The position numbers were made by a program, and so were the translations under genes. From Isobaculum melis (lineage in GTDB: Bacteria > Bacillota > Bacilli > Lactobacillales > Carnobacteriaceae): a stretch of DNA of 64,000 bases. Under the pieces are notes generated by a model. The model did not search any database and was not told the DNA's origin. It saw only the letters and a list, made by a program, of their open reading frames with translations. Below, in pieces: positions 34,179-44,181 of the stretch. Location: assembly GCF_900111355.1 (NCBI RefSeq), contig NZ_FOHA01000001.1, forward strand, positions 1 to 64,000. The letters run 5' to 3'. Every line of letters begins with the position of its first letter. Position 1 is the stretch's first letter.

Positions 34179-35024
34179 ATGGAACTATTCACCCATATTC
34201 GAAATGAATACAACAATTTAAGCAAAGGCAATCAAAAAATTGCAGATTATTTATTAGCACATCCAGAAGAGGTATTGCATTTATCCGCTTTAGAAATTGG
34301 TGAAAAAAGCCAAACATCTGCTGCAACAGTCATTCGTTTTAGCAAGACCTTAGGCTACTCCAGTCTGGAGGAATTGAAAATCAATCTTGCGAAAACGGTT
34401 TCTCTTGCTGGAGATAAAGAAGTGCTAGACCCTGTTATTGCAGAGGAAGATACTACAAGGGAGTTAGCACTTAAACTAAGCTCAATGATGAATGCGGCAT
34501 CAGAATCGTTTATTCATCACTTAGATGTGACGGCATTAGAAGAAATATTTGAAGCGGTAAGACGTTCAGATTGTGTGTATTTGTATGGTATCAGTGCATC
34601 AGGACTCCCTGCTTTTGATTTATATCATAAATTAAATCGTGTGAATATCAGGGCAAGATATGATTTTGATGCACATATGGGTGTTGAATTTTCTCATTAC
34701 ATTACCAAAAAGGATGTTGTGATTGCCTTCTCTTATAGTGGAGAAACCAAGGAAGTCTTGCTTCCTGTAAGGCAGGCCAAGCAAAATGGTGCAAAAATAA
34801 TCGCTGTGACACGTAACCAAAAATCAGAGCTTTCTGAGCTGGCAGATGTGGTGCTTGCAATTCCTAATAATGAGCATTTGCTCAGAATCGGTGCGATTTC
34901 TTCAAAATTTTCAATGATGCTGATAGCGGATATGCTGTATTTAGGCATTGTCCAAAAGGATTTTGAACATATTGAAAAGGGCATCGTAGAGACCTCTAGA
35001 CTTGCAAGGCAGCTAAAAAAGTAA
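34179..35024 (+). CDS. RpiR-family regulator with SIS domain (MurR-like)
   Basis: A 281-residue regulator. The N-terminal HTH_6 (about residues 1-77, EIGEKSQTSAATVIRFSKTLGYSSLEELK) is joined to a SIS sugar-phosphate-binding domain (about residues 120-250, DCVYLYGISASG and AFSYSGETKEVL). It lies directly before murQ, as murR does in other bacteria, so its likely ligand is MurNAc 6-phosphate or a related sugar phosphate. GAGGTAGG is upstream of the ATG. Confidence 0.88.
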   Translation: MELFTHIRNEYNNLSKGNQKIADYLLAHPEEVLHLSALEIGEKSQTSAATVIRFSKTLGYSSLEELKINLAKTVSLAGDKEVLDPVIAEEDTTRELALKLSSMMNAASESFIHHLDVTALEEIFEAVRRSDCVYLYGISASGLPAFDLYHKLNRVNIRARYDFDAHMGVEFSHYITKKDVVIAFSYSGETKEVLLPVRQAKQNGAKIIAVTRNQKSELSELADVVLAIPNNEHLLRIGAISSKFSMMLIADMLYLGIVQKDFEHIEKGIVETSRLARQLKK

Positions 35025-35036
35025 GGGGTATGCAGA

Positions 35037-35945
35037 ATGGATTTAACAAAACTAACAACTGAATCAAGAAATAAAGAAACAATGACGATTGATCAGCTTT
35101 CAACAGCGGAGATGGTTGCTGTAATGAATCAGGAAGATCAAAAAGTGGCACTTGCTGTGGAAAAGGAACTCCCACAAATTGCCAAAGCGATTGATGCTGT
35201 CAGTGAAAAATTTATGGCTGGCGGTAGAATGATCTATTGTGGTGCAGGAACTTCTGGGCGTTTAGGTGCTTTAGATGCGATTGAATTAACACCGACCTAT
35301 AGTGTTTCACCTAAGCGGGCATTTGGTTTAATTGCAGGTGGTAAGGAAGCCATGTTTTCAGCCGTTGAAGGAGCAGAAGATAGCGAGGAACTAGCCATTG
35401 AGGATTTAAAAAAAGTTGATTTAACAGCAGCCGATATTGTGATTGCTGTTGCTGCAAGTGGGAGAACACCTTATGCGATTTCAGCCTTAAAATATGGCAA
35501 TGAAGTAGATGCTTTAACCATTTCTGTGACCTGTAATGGTGCAAGTGAGATGAATCAGCTGGCTCAGATTGGGATTGCCCCAATTGTTGGACCAGAAGTT
35601 ATTACTGGCTCTACGCGCATGAAAGCAGGCAGTGCACAAAAAATGGTTTTAAATATGCTCTCAACTGGTGTGATGATTCGTTCTGGAAAAGTTTTTAGCA
35701 ATTTAATGGTGAATGTTCAGCCAACCAATTTAAAACTGGTTAAGCGTGCGCAAGGTATTATTGCACAGGCGACGGACGTATCAGAAGAAAAAGCACTTGA
35801 AATGTTAGAATTAGCGGAGATGGATGTGGCTGTAGCGATTGTCATGATTCAGACAGGACTTGATCCTCTAGCGGCAAAAAAAGCGGTTAAGGAGCATCAA
35901 GGAATGGTGACTCAAGTGATCCAAGCTTATCAGGCTGGTGAGTAG
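35037..35945 (+). CDS. murQ: N-acetylmuramic acid 6-phosphate etherase
   Basis: Cleaves the lactyl ether of MurNAc 6-phosphate to GlcNAc 6-phosphate and D-lactate. The 302-residue SIS protein has GAGTSGRLGALDAIE with Glu83 and EGAEDSE with Glu114, at the same positions as the catalytic glutamates of E. coli MurQ. The C-terminal UBA-like part is normal. It follows the RpiR gene by 12 bases and overlaps the next gene. It is the strongest clue that this operon recycles or scavenges peptidoglycan sugar. Confidence 0.96.
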   Translation: MDLTKLTTESRNKETMTIDQLSTAEMVAVMNQEDQKVALAVEKELPQIAKAIDAVSEKFMAGGRMIYCGAGTSGRLGALDAIELTPTYSVSPKRAFGLIAGGKEAMFSAVEGAEDSEELAIEDLKKVDLTAADIVIAVAASGRTPYAISALKYGNEVDALTISVTCNGASEMNQLAQIGIAPIVGPEVITGSTRMKAGSAQKMVLNMLSTGVMIRSGKVFSNLMVNVQPTNLKLVKRAQGIIAQATDVSEEKALEMLELAEMDVAVAIVMIQTGLDPLAAKKAVKEHQGMVTQVIQAYQAGE

Positions 35946-36930
35946 GTTGAAACAAGAAATAATAGTAGCGCAAATAGAAAAGTTAGTGCAGGATGATGTG
36001 ATACCAGGAGCAAGCTTTGCTTTTGTGACAGCAACTGAGAGTCAGTCTTTTGTGATAGGAGATAGCCAAGTTCAGCCAACTAGAGAGCCTTTACAGCAGA
36101 ATATGCTTTATGATTTGGCTTCTGTAACAAAGGTAGTTGGTACCACAACAAGAATCTTTCAGTTGATAGCACAAGGAAAGCTCACCTTTGATACAAAGGT
36201 CGCTAAGCTTTTACCAAGATTTAAGCTACTTGATGTAACATTAAAGGATTTATTGTTACATCAAGCAGGTTTACCTGGGGATTTTTCAAATAAGCATCAG
36301 TTATCTCAAGCTGATTTAATTGAAGCGATTTATCAGTGTGAACAGCCGATTTATCCGATTGGGAGCCAAACACTTTATTCTGATATTGGCTACATTTTAT
36401 TGGGCTGGATCATTGAAGTTTTCGATGGTTCTTTGGGGCAAGGGATGCAAAAATTTATTTTTGAGCCTTTAGAGATGACGAACACTGGTTATCATTTGGC
36501 ACAGCCTTTATCTCGCTTTGTTCCAACAGAATGTACCAAAGAAAGAGGCTGTATTCGCGGGAAATGTCATGATCATAAGGCTTTTTTACTAGCTGGTGAA
36601 AGTGGTAGTGCAGGTTTATTTTCTACCTTAACGGATTTGATTCATTTTGTTCAAATGATGCTCAATCAGGGGTGCTATCAAGGAAAAGAAGTTCTTTCAT
36701 CAGTAGCTTTCGACTGGCTAAAAGAATATCAGCAAGGATCCAGAACATTAGGCTGGGAAGTCTTACAGCCGGATATTTATTATCATACAGGCTTCACTGG
36801 TACGAGTTTATTAGTCGATATGAAACGCCAAAATGGGTTTATTTTATTGACCAATCGGATTCATCCAAGTAGGGACAATCAAGCATTTGTTGAGGCGCGT
36901 AAAGAGATAGTAGCAAGGTTTATCTCCTAG
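35938..36930 (+). CDS. Beta-lactamase-fold serine hydrolase (YbbE-like) of the murQ operon
   Basis: A 330-residue protein of the class C beta-lactamase/CubicO group. The SxxK motif is SVTK (DLASVTKVVG), the YxN motif is YSD (TLYSDIGYILLG) and the KTG-box equivalent is HTG (YHTGFTGTS). There is no signal peptide, so it acts in the cytoplasm. A similar hydrolase (YbbE) belongs to the Bacillus subtilis MurNAc operon, so it may remove peptide from muropeptide-derived sugars. The start is GTG 35938, overlapping murQ by 8 bases; TTG 35947 is an alternative. Confidence 0.83.
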   Translation: MSRLKQEIIVAQIEKLVQDDVIPGASFAFVTATESQSFVIGDSQVQPTREPLQQNMLYDLASVTKVVGTTTRIFQLIAQGKLTFDTKVAKLLPRFKLLDVTLKDLLLHQAGLPGDFSNKHQLSQADLIEAIYQCEQPIYPIGSQTLYSDIGYILLGWIIEVFDGSLGQGMQKFIFEPLEMTNTGYHLAQPLSRFVPTECTKERGCIRGKCHDHKAFLLAGESGSAGLFSTLTDLIHFVQMMLNQGCYQGKEVLSSVAFDWLKEYQQGSRTLGWEVLQPDIYYHTGFTGTSLLVDMKRQNGFILLTNRIHPSRDNQAFVEARKEIVARFIS

Positions 36931-36974
36931 CATACTGTTAAGCGTGAAGTGGATTAGATAGGAGATGGAATGAA

Positions 36975-37712
36975 GTGGTATTTTTCATAATCGCATTGGT
37001 GACAAGTACAATTGGTAGTGTTTTGGGAATTGGTGGCGGTATTATTATTGTCCCAACCTTACTGGCTTTAGGTGTTGCACAAGGGCTTACAGCTTTTAGC
37101 TCATCTTTGACGGTTTTTTCCATGGCTGTGATTGCTTGTTATCATCATTATCGTCATCAGCGAGGAGACCTTAAAACAGCGCTTTTGATTGCAATGGGGA
37201 GTGTGCCATTTTCTATTATTGGTTCATCTTTTAATCAAGGCATGTCTAAGCAACTTTTTTCATTCTTATATCTGGTACTATTGGCAGTGCTTTTACTGTT
37301 AATGTTTTCAGAAAACCAATTAAGAAAGTTACCTACTTCACTTTATAAAAATCCGATAGCCAAGCCCTTATTTGGTTGCTTTATTGGCTTCTTTGCGGGT
37401 TTGTTTGGTGTTGGTGGTGGCCCAATTGTAGTGCCGATTCTATTTTCTGTTTTTCATTTATTACCAAAAGATGTGGCAGCAACCTCTAGTTATGTCACAC
37501 TGATTACAGCAACCATTACGCTATTAACTTATGGTTTAACAGGTCAAGCTGATTTTAGTTTAGGACTTTGGATGATTCCTGGTGCGATTCTTGGTGGACA
37601 ATTAGGTGCACTATTGAGTAAAAAAATCAGCAATCGCTTGGTGACTTTATTATTCAACGCCTTATTGATTTTCTTATTAGGACAACAAATCGTTCAATTA
37701 TTATTTTTTTAG
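36975..37712 (+). CDS. TauE/SafE-family membrane permease
   Basis: A 245-residue protein with about eight helices and the repeated glycine-rich motif of the family (VLGIGGGIIIVPTLLALG near the start, LFGVGGGPIVVPIL near residue 145). Relatives export or import sulfonates or organic acids. Its start is GTG 36975 with AGGAGATGG upstream. In a murQ operon one could imagine export of the lactate released by MurQ. That is speculation from context. Confidence 0.83.
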   Translation: MVFFIIALVTSTIGSVLGIGGGIIIVPTLLALGVAQGLTAFSSSLTVFSMAVIACYHHYRHQRGDLKTALLIAMGSVPFSIIGSSFNQGMSKQLFSFLYLVLLAVLLLLMFSENQLRKLPTSLYKNPIAKPLFGCFIGFFAGLFGVGGGPIVVPILFSVFHLLPKDVAATSSYVTLITATITLLTYGLTGQADFSLGLWMIPGAILGGQLGALLSKKISNRLVTLLFNALLIFLLGQQIVQLLFF

Positions 37713-37730
37713 AATGTGAGGATGGATGAG

Positions 37731-38159
37731 ATGAAACCCAAATTAATTGTGATGAGTCATGGTTTAATGGCACAAGAAACATTGAAATCTGCTCAAATGA
37801 TTGTTGGCGAAATTGATGGCGCCGTAGCAATTTCAATGCTAGAGGCAGATGGTTTAGAAGTGACAACTGATAAATTACGTGTGGCACTTGAAAAAATAGG
37901 TACAGAGGATGTTGTGATACTTGTTGATTTATTAGGCGGTACACCAAGTAATGTGGCAGTGAAAGCTTTCTTTGAACAGAAAAATATTGAAGTGGTGACA
38001 GGTTTAAACCTAAGCTTAGTGATTGAATATGCCGTTAGCCCACTGACTTCTGCGCTTGAAATGGCAGAATATCTAGCAACTGTAGGAAAAGATTCGATTC
38101 AAAAGGTCGAACGCTTATCGAATGATTTTGATGAAGAGGATGAGTATGAGGAAGACTAA
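37731..38159 (+). CDS. PTS mannose-family EIIA
   Basis: A 142-residue EIIA with the phosphorylated His10 in LIVMSHGLMAQETL and the active-site region DLLGGTPSNVA, both standard for EIIA-Man. I choose ATG 37731 because GAGG lies 9 bases before it; an upstream GTG (37716) would add five residues. It completes the PTS whose EIIC, EIID and EIIB lie at the start of the operon. The tail is very acidic (DFDEEDEYEED). Confidence 0.92.
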   Translation: MKPKLIVMSHGLMAQETLKSAQMIVGEIDGAVAISMLEADGLEVTTDKLRVALEKIGTEDVVILVDLLGGTPSNVAVKAFFEQKNIEVVTGLNLSLVIEYAVSPLTSALEMAEYLATVGKDSIQKVERLSNDFDEEDEYEED

Positions 38160-38165
38160 TTTTTC

Positions 38166-38219
38166 AAAAAGTGTGACTGTTTAAGGTGTATTTTATTCCT
38201 AAACAGTCACACTTTTTTT
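38166..38219 (+). terminator. Terminator of the PTS/murQ operon
   Basis: Complementary 18-base arms (38166-38183 and 38200-38217, core GTGTGACTGTTTA) and a following T run, directly after the EIIA gene. Confidence 0.92.
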
Positions 38220-38260
38220 ATGGAATCAGCCTTTTATTGAAAGCGTCAAAAATAAAATGC

Positions 38261-38298
38261 TGGAAACGGTTTTTTTATTGCCTGTAATTGTGTAGAAT
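38261..38298 (+). promoter_or_regulatory. rpiA promoter region with a cre-like site
   Basis: TAGAAT (38293-38298) is a good -10 but the -35 is poor. TGGAAACGGTTTTT (38261-38274) overlaps the expected -35 and fits cre in its core TGGAAACG; the 3' half deviates. Activation or repression by CcpA is possible. Confidence 0.45.
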
Positions 38299-38340
38299 GA
38301 AGGGGAGTAAGATTAATTTATTTTACAGGAGGAATAAATA

Positions 38341-39021
38341 GTGAATTTAAAACAAATGGTAGGAGAAAAAGCAGCTGAATATGTGAAAGATGGGATGATT
38401 GTTGGGCTTGGAACAGGTTCAACTGCTGCCTATATGGTTGAAGCAATTGGTAAACGTGTTCAAAATGGCTTGAATATTGTGGGGGTTACAACATCTGATC
38501 GGACAGCTAGACAAGCTGAAGATTTAGGTATTCCATTAAAATCTGTGGATGAAGTCGATATGATTGATTTAACCATTGATGGTGCAGATGAAATTAGTGC
38601 GGATTTCCAAGGAATTAAAGGTGGCGGTGCTGCCCATTTATTTGAAAAAATCGTGGCAGATGCTTCTAAAGAAGTGATTTGGATTGTTGATGATAGCAAA
38701 ATGGTTGAAAAATTAGGGGCCTTTCCATTGCCAATCGAAGTGATTCCTTATGGAAGTATGCAACTATTTAGAATTTTTGAAGCAAAAGGGTATCAACCTG
38801 CTTTTAGAATGACTGAAAAAAATGAAAAGCTAGTGACGGATGCAGGGCATTTAGTGATTGATTTGCATATGAAAGAGATTGAAGATCCTCATGCACTTGC
38901 TGCTTGGTTAGATGGATTAACAGGTGTGGTTGAGCATGGTTTATTTTTAGATAGGGTCAATACCATCATTGTTGGTAGCGCGTCAGGTACTCAAATTATT
39001 GAAGCAAGACCTTCTATCTAA
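38341..39021 (+). CDS. rpiA: Ribose-5-phosphate isomerase A
   Basis: Interconverts ribose 5-phosphate and ribulose 5-phosphate in the pentose phosphate pathway. The 226-residue protein shows [11 protein letters not shown], the phosphate loop, then TIDGADEI and GGGAAH-type [11 protein letters not shown], all RpiA signatures. The start is GTG with AGGAGG 7 bases upstream. It could process ribose 5-phosphate from the salvage operon at 1.1-4.9 kb. It sits 21 bases before glpK, an uncommon pairing. Confidence 0.96.
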   Translation: MNLKQMVGEKAAEYVKDGMIVGLGTGSTAAYMVEAIGKRVQNGLNIVGVTTSDRTARQAEDLGIPLKSVDEVDMIDLTIDGADEISADFQGIKGGGAAHLFEKIVADASKEVIWIVDDSKMVEKLGAFPLPIEVIPYGSMQLFRIFEAKGYQPAFRMTEKNEKLVTDAGHLVIDLHMKEIEDPHALAAWLDGLTGVVEHGLFLDRVNTIIVGSASGTQIIEARPSI

Positions 39022-39024
39022 TGA

Positions 39025-40539
<1,515 letters not shown>

Positions 40540-40559
40540 TAACGGAAGTGAGTGATCTG

Positions 40560-40964
40560 ATGAAATTTCAAAAAGAAATGACTGGGATTAAGGCAGAGCA
40601 ACTTGTAGGCTTCTTTGTTGATTGGCCAAATCCTCCTAATCAAGAGACACATCTAGCTTTATTGCAAAAAAGTGATTACCGGGTACTTGCCATTGACGAA
40701 GCAACCAATCAAGTTGTGGGCTTTATTACAGCAATTTCAGATCAGGTATTATGTGCCTATATTCCACTATTAGAAGTATTACCAGCCTATCAGAAGTTAG
40801 GTGTGGGAAAAGAATTAATGACACAGCTACTGACCCAATTACAGGATTATTACATGATTGATTTATTGTGTGATGCAGACTTGCAGGAGTATTATGAAAC
40901 CTTTAATATGTACCGTGCAAATGGGATGTTGATTCGTAATTATGGAAAGCAGTCAGGTAGATAG
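40560..40964 (+). CDS. GNAT-family acetyltransferase
   Basis: A 134-residue GNAT with the acetyl-CoA motif LEVLPAYQKLGVGKELMTQLL (QKLGVG). I start it at ATG 40560; a GTG 12 bases earlier would give four more residues. It is 20 bases after glpK and probably in the same message. The substrate is unknown. Confidence 0.82.
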   Translation: MKFQKEMTGIKAEQLVGFFVDWPNPPNQETHLALLQKSDYRVLAIDEATNQVVGFITAISDQVLCAYIPLLEVLPAYQKLGVGKELMTQLLTQLQDYYMIDLLCDADLQEYYETFNMYRANGMLIRNYGKQSGR

Positions 40965-40968
40965 CATA

Positions 40969-41003
40969 AAAAGGAACAAAACGCTCAGCGTTTTGTTCCT
41001 TTT
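40969..41003. terminator. Bidirectional terminator
   Basis: The arms 40969-40984 and 40988-41003 (AAAAGGAACAAAACGC and its complement) are perfect and A/T flanked. It serves the GNAT gene on the plus strand and the hydrolase on the minus strand. Confidence 0.9.
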
Positions 41004-41005
41004 GT

Positions 41006-41761
41006 TTATAAATGCTTGGCAAAAAAGTCAGTAACCTCATCCATTAAATCAATTGTGACCAAATGCCCTTCCTCTTGCCCCGTTAGAAAAATAGTTTGCT
41101 CAGCAAAAGCTTCATTCTTAATCTGTGACTCAAAATCCGCTACCTGTTGATAAGGTATTTTAGGGTCCTCCGTACCATGCCAGAATAAGACAGGACGTCC
41201 TGCAATTGTTTCAGGTTTTAAGGATAAATCAAATTGTGGAATCCAGGATAAAACAAGTGGTAAATCCTTAGAAAAAGTTCCGCCTCTTTCAGTTACCGTT
41301 TGAAACATCAGCTTCACATATGCTGCAGGAGCGGGCGTGCCCATAATACTAGCAGCTACCTTGATTTCAGGATGATTGCTAAGTAAGGCTGCAGTAGTGA
41401 TTCCCCCCATTGAATAGCCACCAACACCAATTTGTCTCTCTAATAACCAATCATGCTTTGCAAAATAATTAAGTATGGTCGTAAATTCAGCAATATTATA
41501 TTGAATACTAGACCAAAAAGTCATTGAAGGAATCGAAGAAATTTTCACCGATTTTCTCTCTCCATGATGCATCGCATCGGGTAATATAACACGAAAACCA
41601 TGAGCGGCTAATTTTCGCCCATGAGTGAGCATTAGCTCTTTTCGGTTACGCCAACCATGATATAAAATAATTAAAGGCAAAGCTTGATTCGCCAAATCTT
41701 TTGGGACAACCTCTAAAATAGGAATATCATTAATGCTACGTTTTCGAATCATCATTTTCAT
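41006..41761 (-). CDS. Alpha/beta-hydrolase (YitV-like esterase)
   Basis: A 251-residue hydrolase. LIILYHGWRNRKE holds the oxyanion HG, PDAMHHGER follows, the nucleophile elbow is GGYSMGG, the Asp is likely in GTEDPKIP and the His in EEGHLVT. I start it at the ATG after AAAGGAG; the longest frame adds 32 codons that lack a ribosome binding site and cross the promoter area. The substrate is unknown, probably short esters. Confidence 0.85.
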   Translation of the reverse strand: MKMMIRKRSINDIPILEVVPKDLANQALPLIILYHGWRNRKELMLTHGRKLAAHGFRVILPDAMHHGERKSVKISSIPSMTFWSSIQYNIAEFTTILNYFAKHDWLLERQIGVGGYSMGGITTAALLSNHPEIKVAASIMGTPAPAAYVKLMFQTVTERGGTFSKDLPLVLSWIPQFDLSLKPETIAGRPVLFWHGTEDPKIPYQQVADFESQIKNEAFAEQTIFLTGQEEGHLVTIDLMDEVTDFFAKHL

Positions 41762-41942
41762 AGATAAACTCCTTTTTAAACTGAATGATATGCTTAGCAT
41801 TGTACCGTTTATTACCAGAAATGTAAAAGTTTTCAACTTATTGAAGGCAATCATCAAAAGCTTTGATGATTGCCTATTTTGGTATCCTTTTAAGGTTTTT
41901 ATACAACGAAATTAGTTTCTTATTTTTAGTAAGTTAAAAAGC

Positions 41943-41970
41943 TTGTGTTTTATCACTTAACTAGTATAAT
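41943..41970 (+). promoter_or_regulatory. Promoter of the MarR-monooxygenase operon
   Basis: TTGTGT (41943-41948), a 16-base spacer and TATAAT (41965-41970), 37 bases ahead of the MarR start. Confidence 0.7.
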
Positions 41971-42007
41971 GATAATTAACAAGAGATAAAAGGAGGGGGA
42001 AAGAGCA

Positions 42008-42448
42008 TTGAAGTATCATACAAAAAGCTCACTTATCTGGCTTAGAATGCTACATTTTGTGAATTATAGCAATCGTTTAACAAATGAACATCTAAAACCC
42101 TATGGTGTCACAGCAGCGAAATTTGATGCCTTGGTTCAGATTCAAACGCACCAACCCATTACACAAATGAAATTAGCAGAAAAATTACTTTTGACGCAAG
42201 CAGGGATTTCAAAAATGCTTAGCTCGCTAGAAAAAGAAGGACTAGTTTGCAAAAAGGTTCATTGGAAAGAGAAAGAAATCTCATTAACCCCCGCTGGAGA
42301 AACGTTTCTTACCAAAATATTGCCAACGCAATTAGACTTTCAATCATCTTTTTTTGAAGAGGTGCTGACCGAATCAGAAATCAAAGCACTCTATCAAATG
42401 ATGACAAAAATAACCAAAAATGCTCATGACAAAATAGCAGATATTTAG
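42008..42448 (+). CDS. MarR-family transcriptional regulator
   Basis: A 146-residue MarR protein. The winged HTH includes TQMKLAEKLLLTQAGISKMLSSLEKEGLVCKKVHWKEKEISLTPAG (recognition helix and wing). The start is TTG with AGGAGGGGG upstream. It is 15 bases before a flavin-dependent monooxygenase gene and probably represses the operon until a quinone-like or electrophilic ligand binds. One Cys (LVCKK) lies at the start of the wing and could sense oxidation; this is speculative. Confidence 0.87.
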   Translation: MKYHTKSSLIWLRMLHFVNYSNRLTNEHLKPYGVTAAKFDALVQIQTHQPITQMKLAEKLLLTQAGISKMLSSLEKEGLVCKKVHWKEKEISLTPAGETFLTKILPTQLDFQSSFFEEVLTESEIKALYQMMTKITKNAHDKIADI

Positions 42449-42462
42449 GAGGAATGGAACTG

Positions 42463-43554
42463 ATGGAAAAATATAGAATCAATGAAGCAGAGGGAATGGA
42501 ATTTGGACTTTATTCCTTGGGGGATCATATGGCGAATCCATTAACAGGAAAAAGAATCTCACAGCAACAAAGAATCAATGAAATTGTTGAGATTGCAAAG
42601 TTTTCTGAAGAAGCAGGACTAGATATTTTTGGACTTGGAGAAAGCCATCAAAAATATTTTACAACACAAGCCAATCAAGTGATTCTTGGTGCGATTGCTC
42701 AAGCTACAAATAAAATAAAAATTTCTAGTGCGGTAACTGTACTTAGCGTGAATGACCCCATTCGAGTATATGAAGAGTATGCAACCTTAGATTTACTTTC
42801 GAATGGGCGTGCTGAAATTGTTGCAGGACGTGGCTCACGAGTTGGTGCCTATGAATTACTAGGATATGATTTAAAGAATTATGAGGAATTATTTGAGGAA
42901 AAATTAGAAATGTTGCTGCAATTAAATGATGCAGAACCAGAAGAATTGATCAACTGGTCAGGACAATTTCATGCACCATTAAATCAAGCAGAAATTTTAC
43001 CACAGCCGAAAAATGGTCATTTACCAATTTGGCGTGGCGTAGGTGGTCCTCCTGGCAGTGCCATTAAAGCAGGTTATCAAGGTGTCCCAATGATGCTGAC
43101 AACTTTAGGTGGACCAGCTATTAATTTTAAAATTGCTGTGGATGCCTATCGTGAAGCGCTACAAAGAGGTGGCTTTGATCCTCAAAAAATGCCTATTGCG
43201 ACAACTAGCCTCTTTTATGTAGCGGATACAACACAAAAAGCGATGCAAGAAATGTATCCATTTTTAAATGAAGGCATGCTACGTATTCGTGGTGGTGGTT
43301 ATCCAAAACAACAATTTGCTCAATCAAAAGATACACGGGATGCATTAATGGTGGGAAGCCCACAAGAAATCATTGAAAAATTACTTTATCAATATGAATT
43401 ATTTGGTCAACAACGCTTCTTAGCACAAATTGACTTTGGTGGCGTACCGCTTGATTTAATCAAAAAGAATATCGAATTGATTGCAACAGAAATTATGCCA
43501 ACTGTAAAAAAATATACAAAAAAAGAAGTCGCTAAAAGAAAGGAGCAAAATTAA
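42463..43554 (+). CDS. Luciferase-like (LLM) flavin-dependent oxidoreductase
   Basis: A 363-residue TIM-barrel protein of the bacterial luciferase family: FGLYSLGDHMANPLTG at the start, then GLDIFGLGESHQKYF, KISSAVTVLSVNDPIRVYEEYATLDLLSNGRAEIVAGRGSR (in parts), typical of the family. I use ATG 42463 since AGGAGG is only one base from the earlier ATG. It needs reduced flavin, which the next gene product can supply. The substrate is unknown. Confidence 0.88.
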   Translation: MEKYRINEAEGMEFGLYSLGDHMANPLTGKRISQQQRINEIVEIAKFSEEAGLDIFGLGESHQKYFTTQANQVILGAIAQATNKIKISSAVTVLSVNDPIRVYEEYATLDLLSNGRAEIVAGRGSRVGAYELLGYDLKNYEELFEEKLEMLLQLNDAEPEELINWSGQFHAPLNQAEILPQPKNGHLPIWRGVGGPPGSAIKAGYQGVPMMLTTLGGPAINFKIAVDAYREALQRGGFDPQKMPIATTSLFYVADTTQKAMQEMYPFLNEGMLRIRGGGYPKQQFAQSKDTRDALMVGSPQEIIEKLLYQYELFGQQRFLAQIDFGGVPLDLIKKNIELIATEIMPTVKKYTKKEVAKRKEQN

Positions 43555-43555
43555 G

Positions 43556-44122
43556 ATGAAAATTGCAGCAATTATTGGATCTAGATTAGGGAATAATACG
43601 CGAGCAGTGGTTCATTTTGCAGTCACTGAAATGAAAAAATACGATCCAACTGTTGAAGTCTCTATCTTAGATGTTGCAGATTATGAATTGCCCTTTTCAG
43701 ATGGTCGTGCCTTTTTTGAATATGAGCAGCCAGTGAAAGGTTTCTTAGAAACAATCATGGAAGCTGATGCCTTATTAATTGGAACACCTATTTTCCAAGC
43801 GTCTATTCCTGGAACCCTTAAAAATATTTTTGATATGTTACCTGTAAATGCTTTTGAAGGAAAAGTTGCGAGCATGATTGTGACAGCAGGCTCACCAAAG
43901 CATTATTTAATTGCAGAGCAACAATTGAAACCCATTTTATCTTATATGAAGGCAAACTTAGCACCTACCTATGTTTTTGTGGAGGAAAAAGATATTGTCC
44001 GAGGAGCAATTATGAATCCAGATGTTGAATTTCGAGTGCAACGTTTAGTTGAGGATACCGTGTTACTTGTAGAAGCCTATCAAGCGATGAGGGAGAAAAA
44101 GGAAGCGGCCTATGATTTTTAA
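43556..44122 (+). CDS. NADPH-dependent FMN reductase
   Basis: A 188-residue flavodoxin-fold reductase. The FMN-phosphate loop is GSRLGNNTRAVV and a later loop is GTPIFQASIPGTLKNIFD. It begins 1 base after the stop of the LLM gene, with AAAGGAGC in that gene's end. The pair matches two-component monooxygenases (reductase plus oxygenase). FMN would be its cofactor. Confidence 0.9.
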   Translation: MKIAAIIGSRLGNNTRAVVHFAVTEMKKYDPTVEVSILDVADYELPFSDGRAFFEYEQPVKGFLETIMEADALLIGTPIFQASIPGTLKNIFDMLPVNAFEGKVASMIVTAGSPKHYLIAEQQLKPILSYMKANLAPTYVFVEEKDIVRGAIMNPDVEFRVQRLVEDTVLLVEAYQAMREKKEAAYDF

Positions 44123-44131
44123 TCGTTAAAA

Positions 44132-44166
44132 GTCCAACATACATTGGAAATCAGTGTATGTTGGAC
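44132..44166 (-). terminator. Hairpin between convergent genes
   Basis: GTCCAACATACA (44132-44143) and TGTATGTTGGAC (44155-44166) form a perfect 12-bp stem. The T run follows only on the minus strand (ACTTTTAACG), so it mainly terminates the hydrolase gene at 44182. Confidence 0.7.
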
Positions 44167-44181
44167 AATATTGACTTCTCT

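Noticed and set aside
35311-35583. Antisense frame over murQ and many similar antisense frames elsewhere
   Set aside because: Leu/His/Gln-rich or Ile/Ser-rich shadows of a strongly supported gene on the other strand, with no initiation signals.
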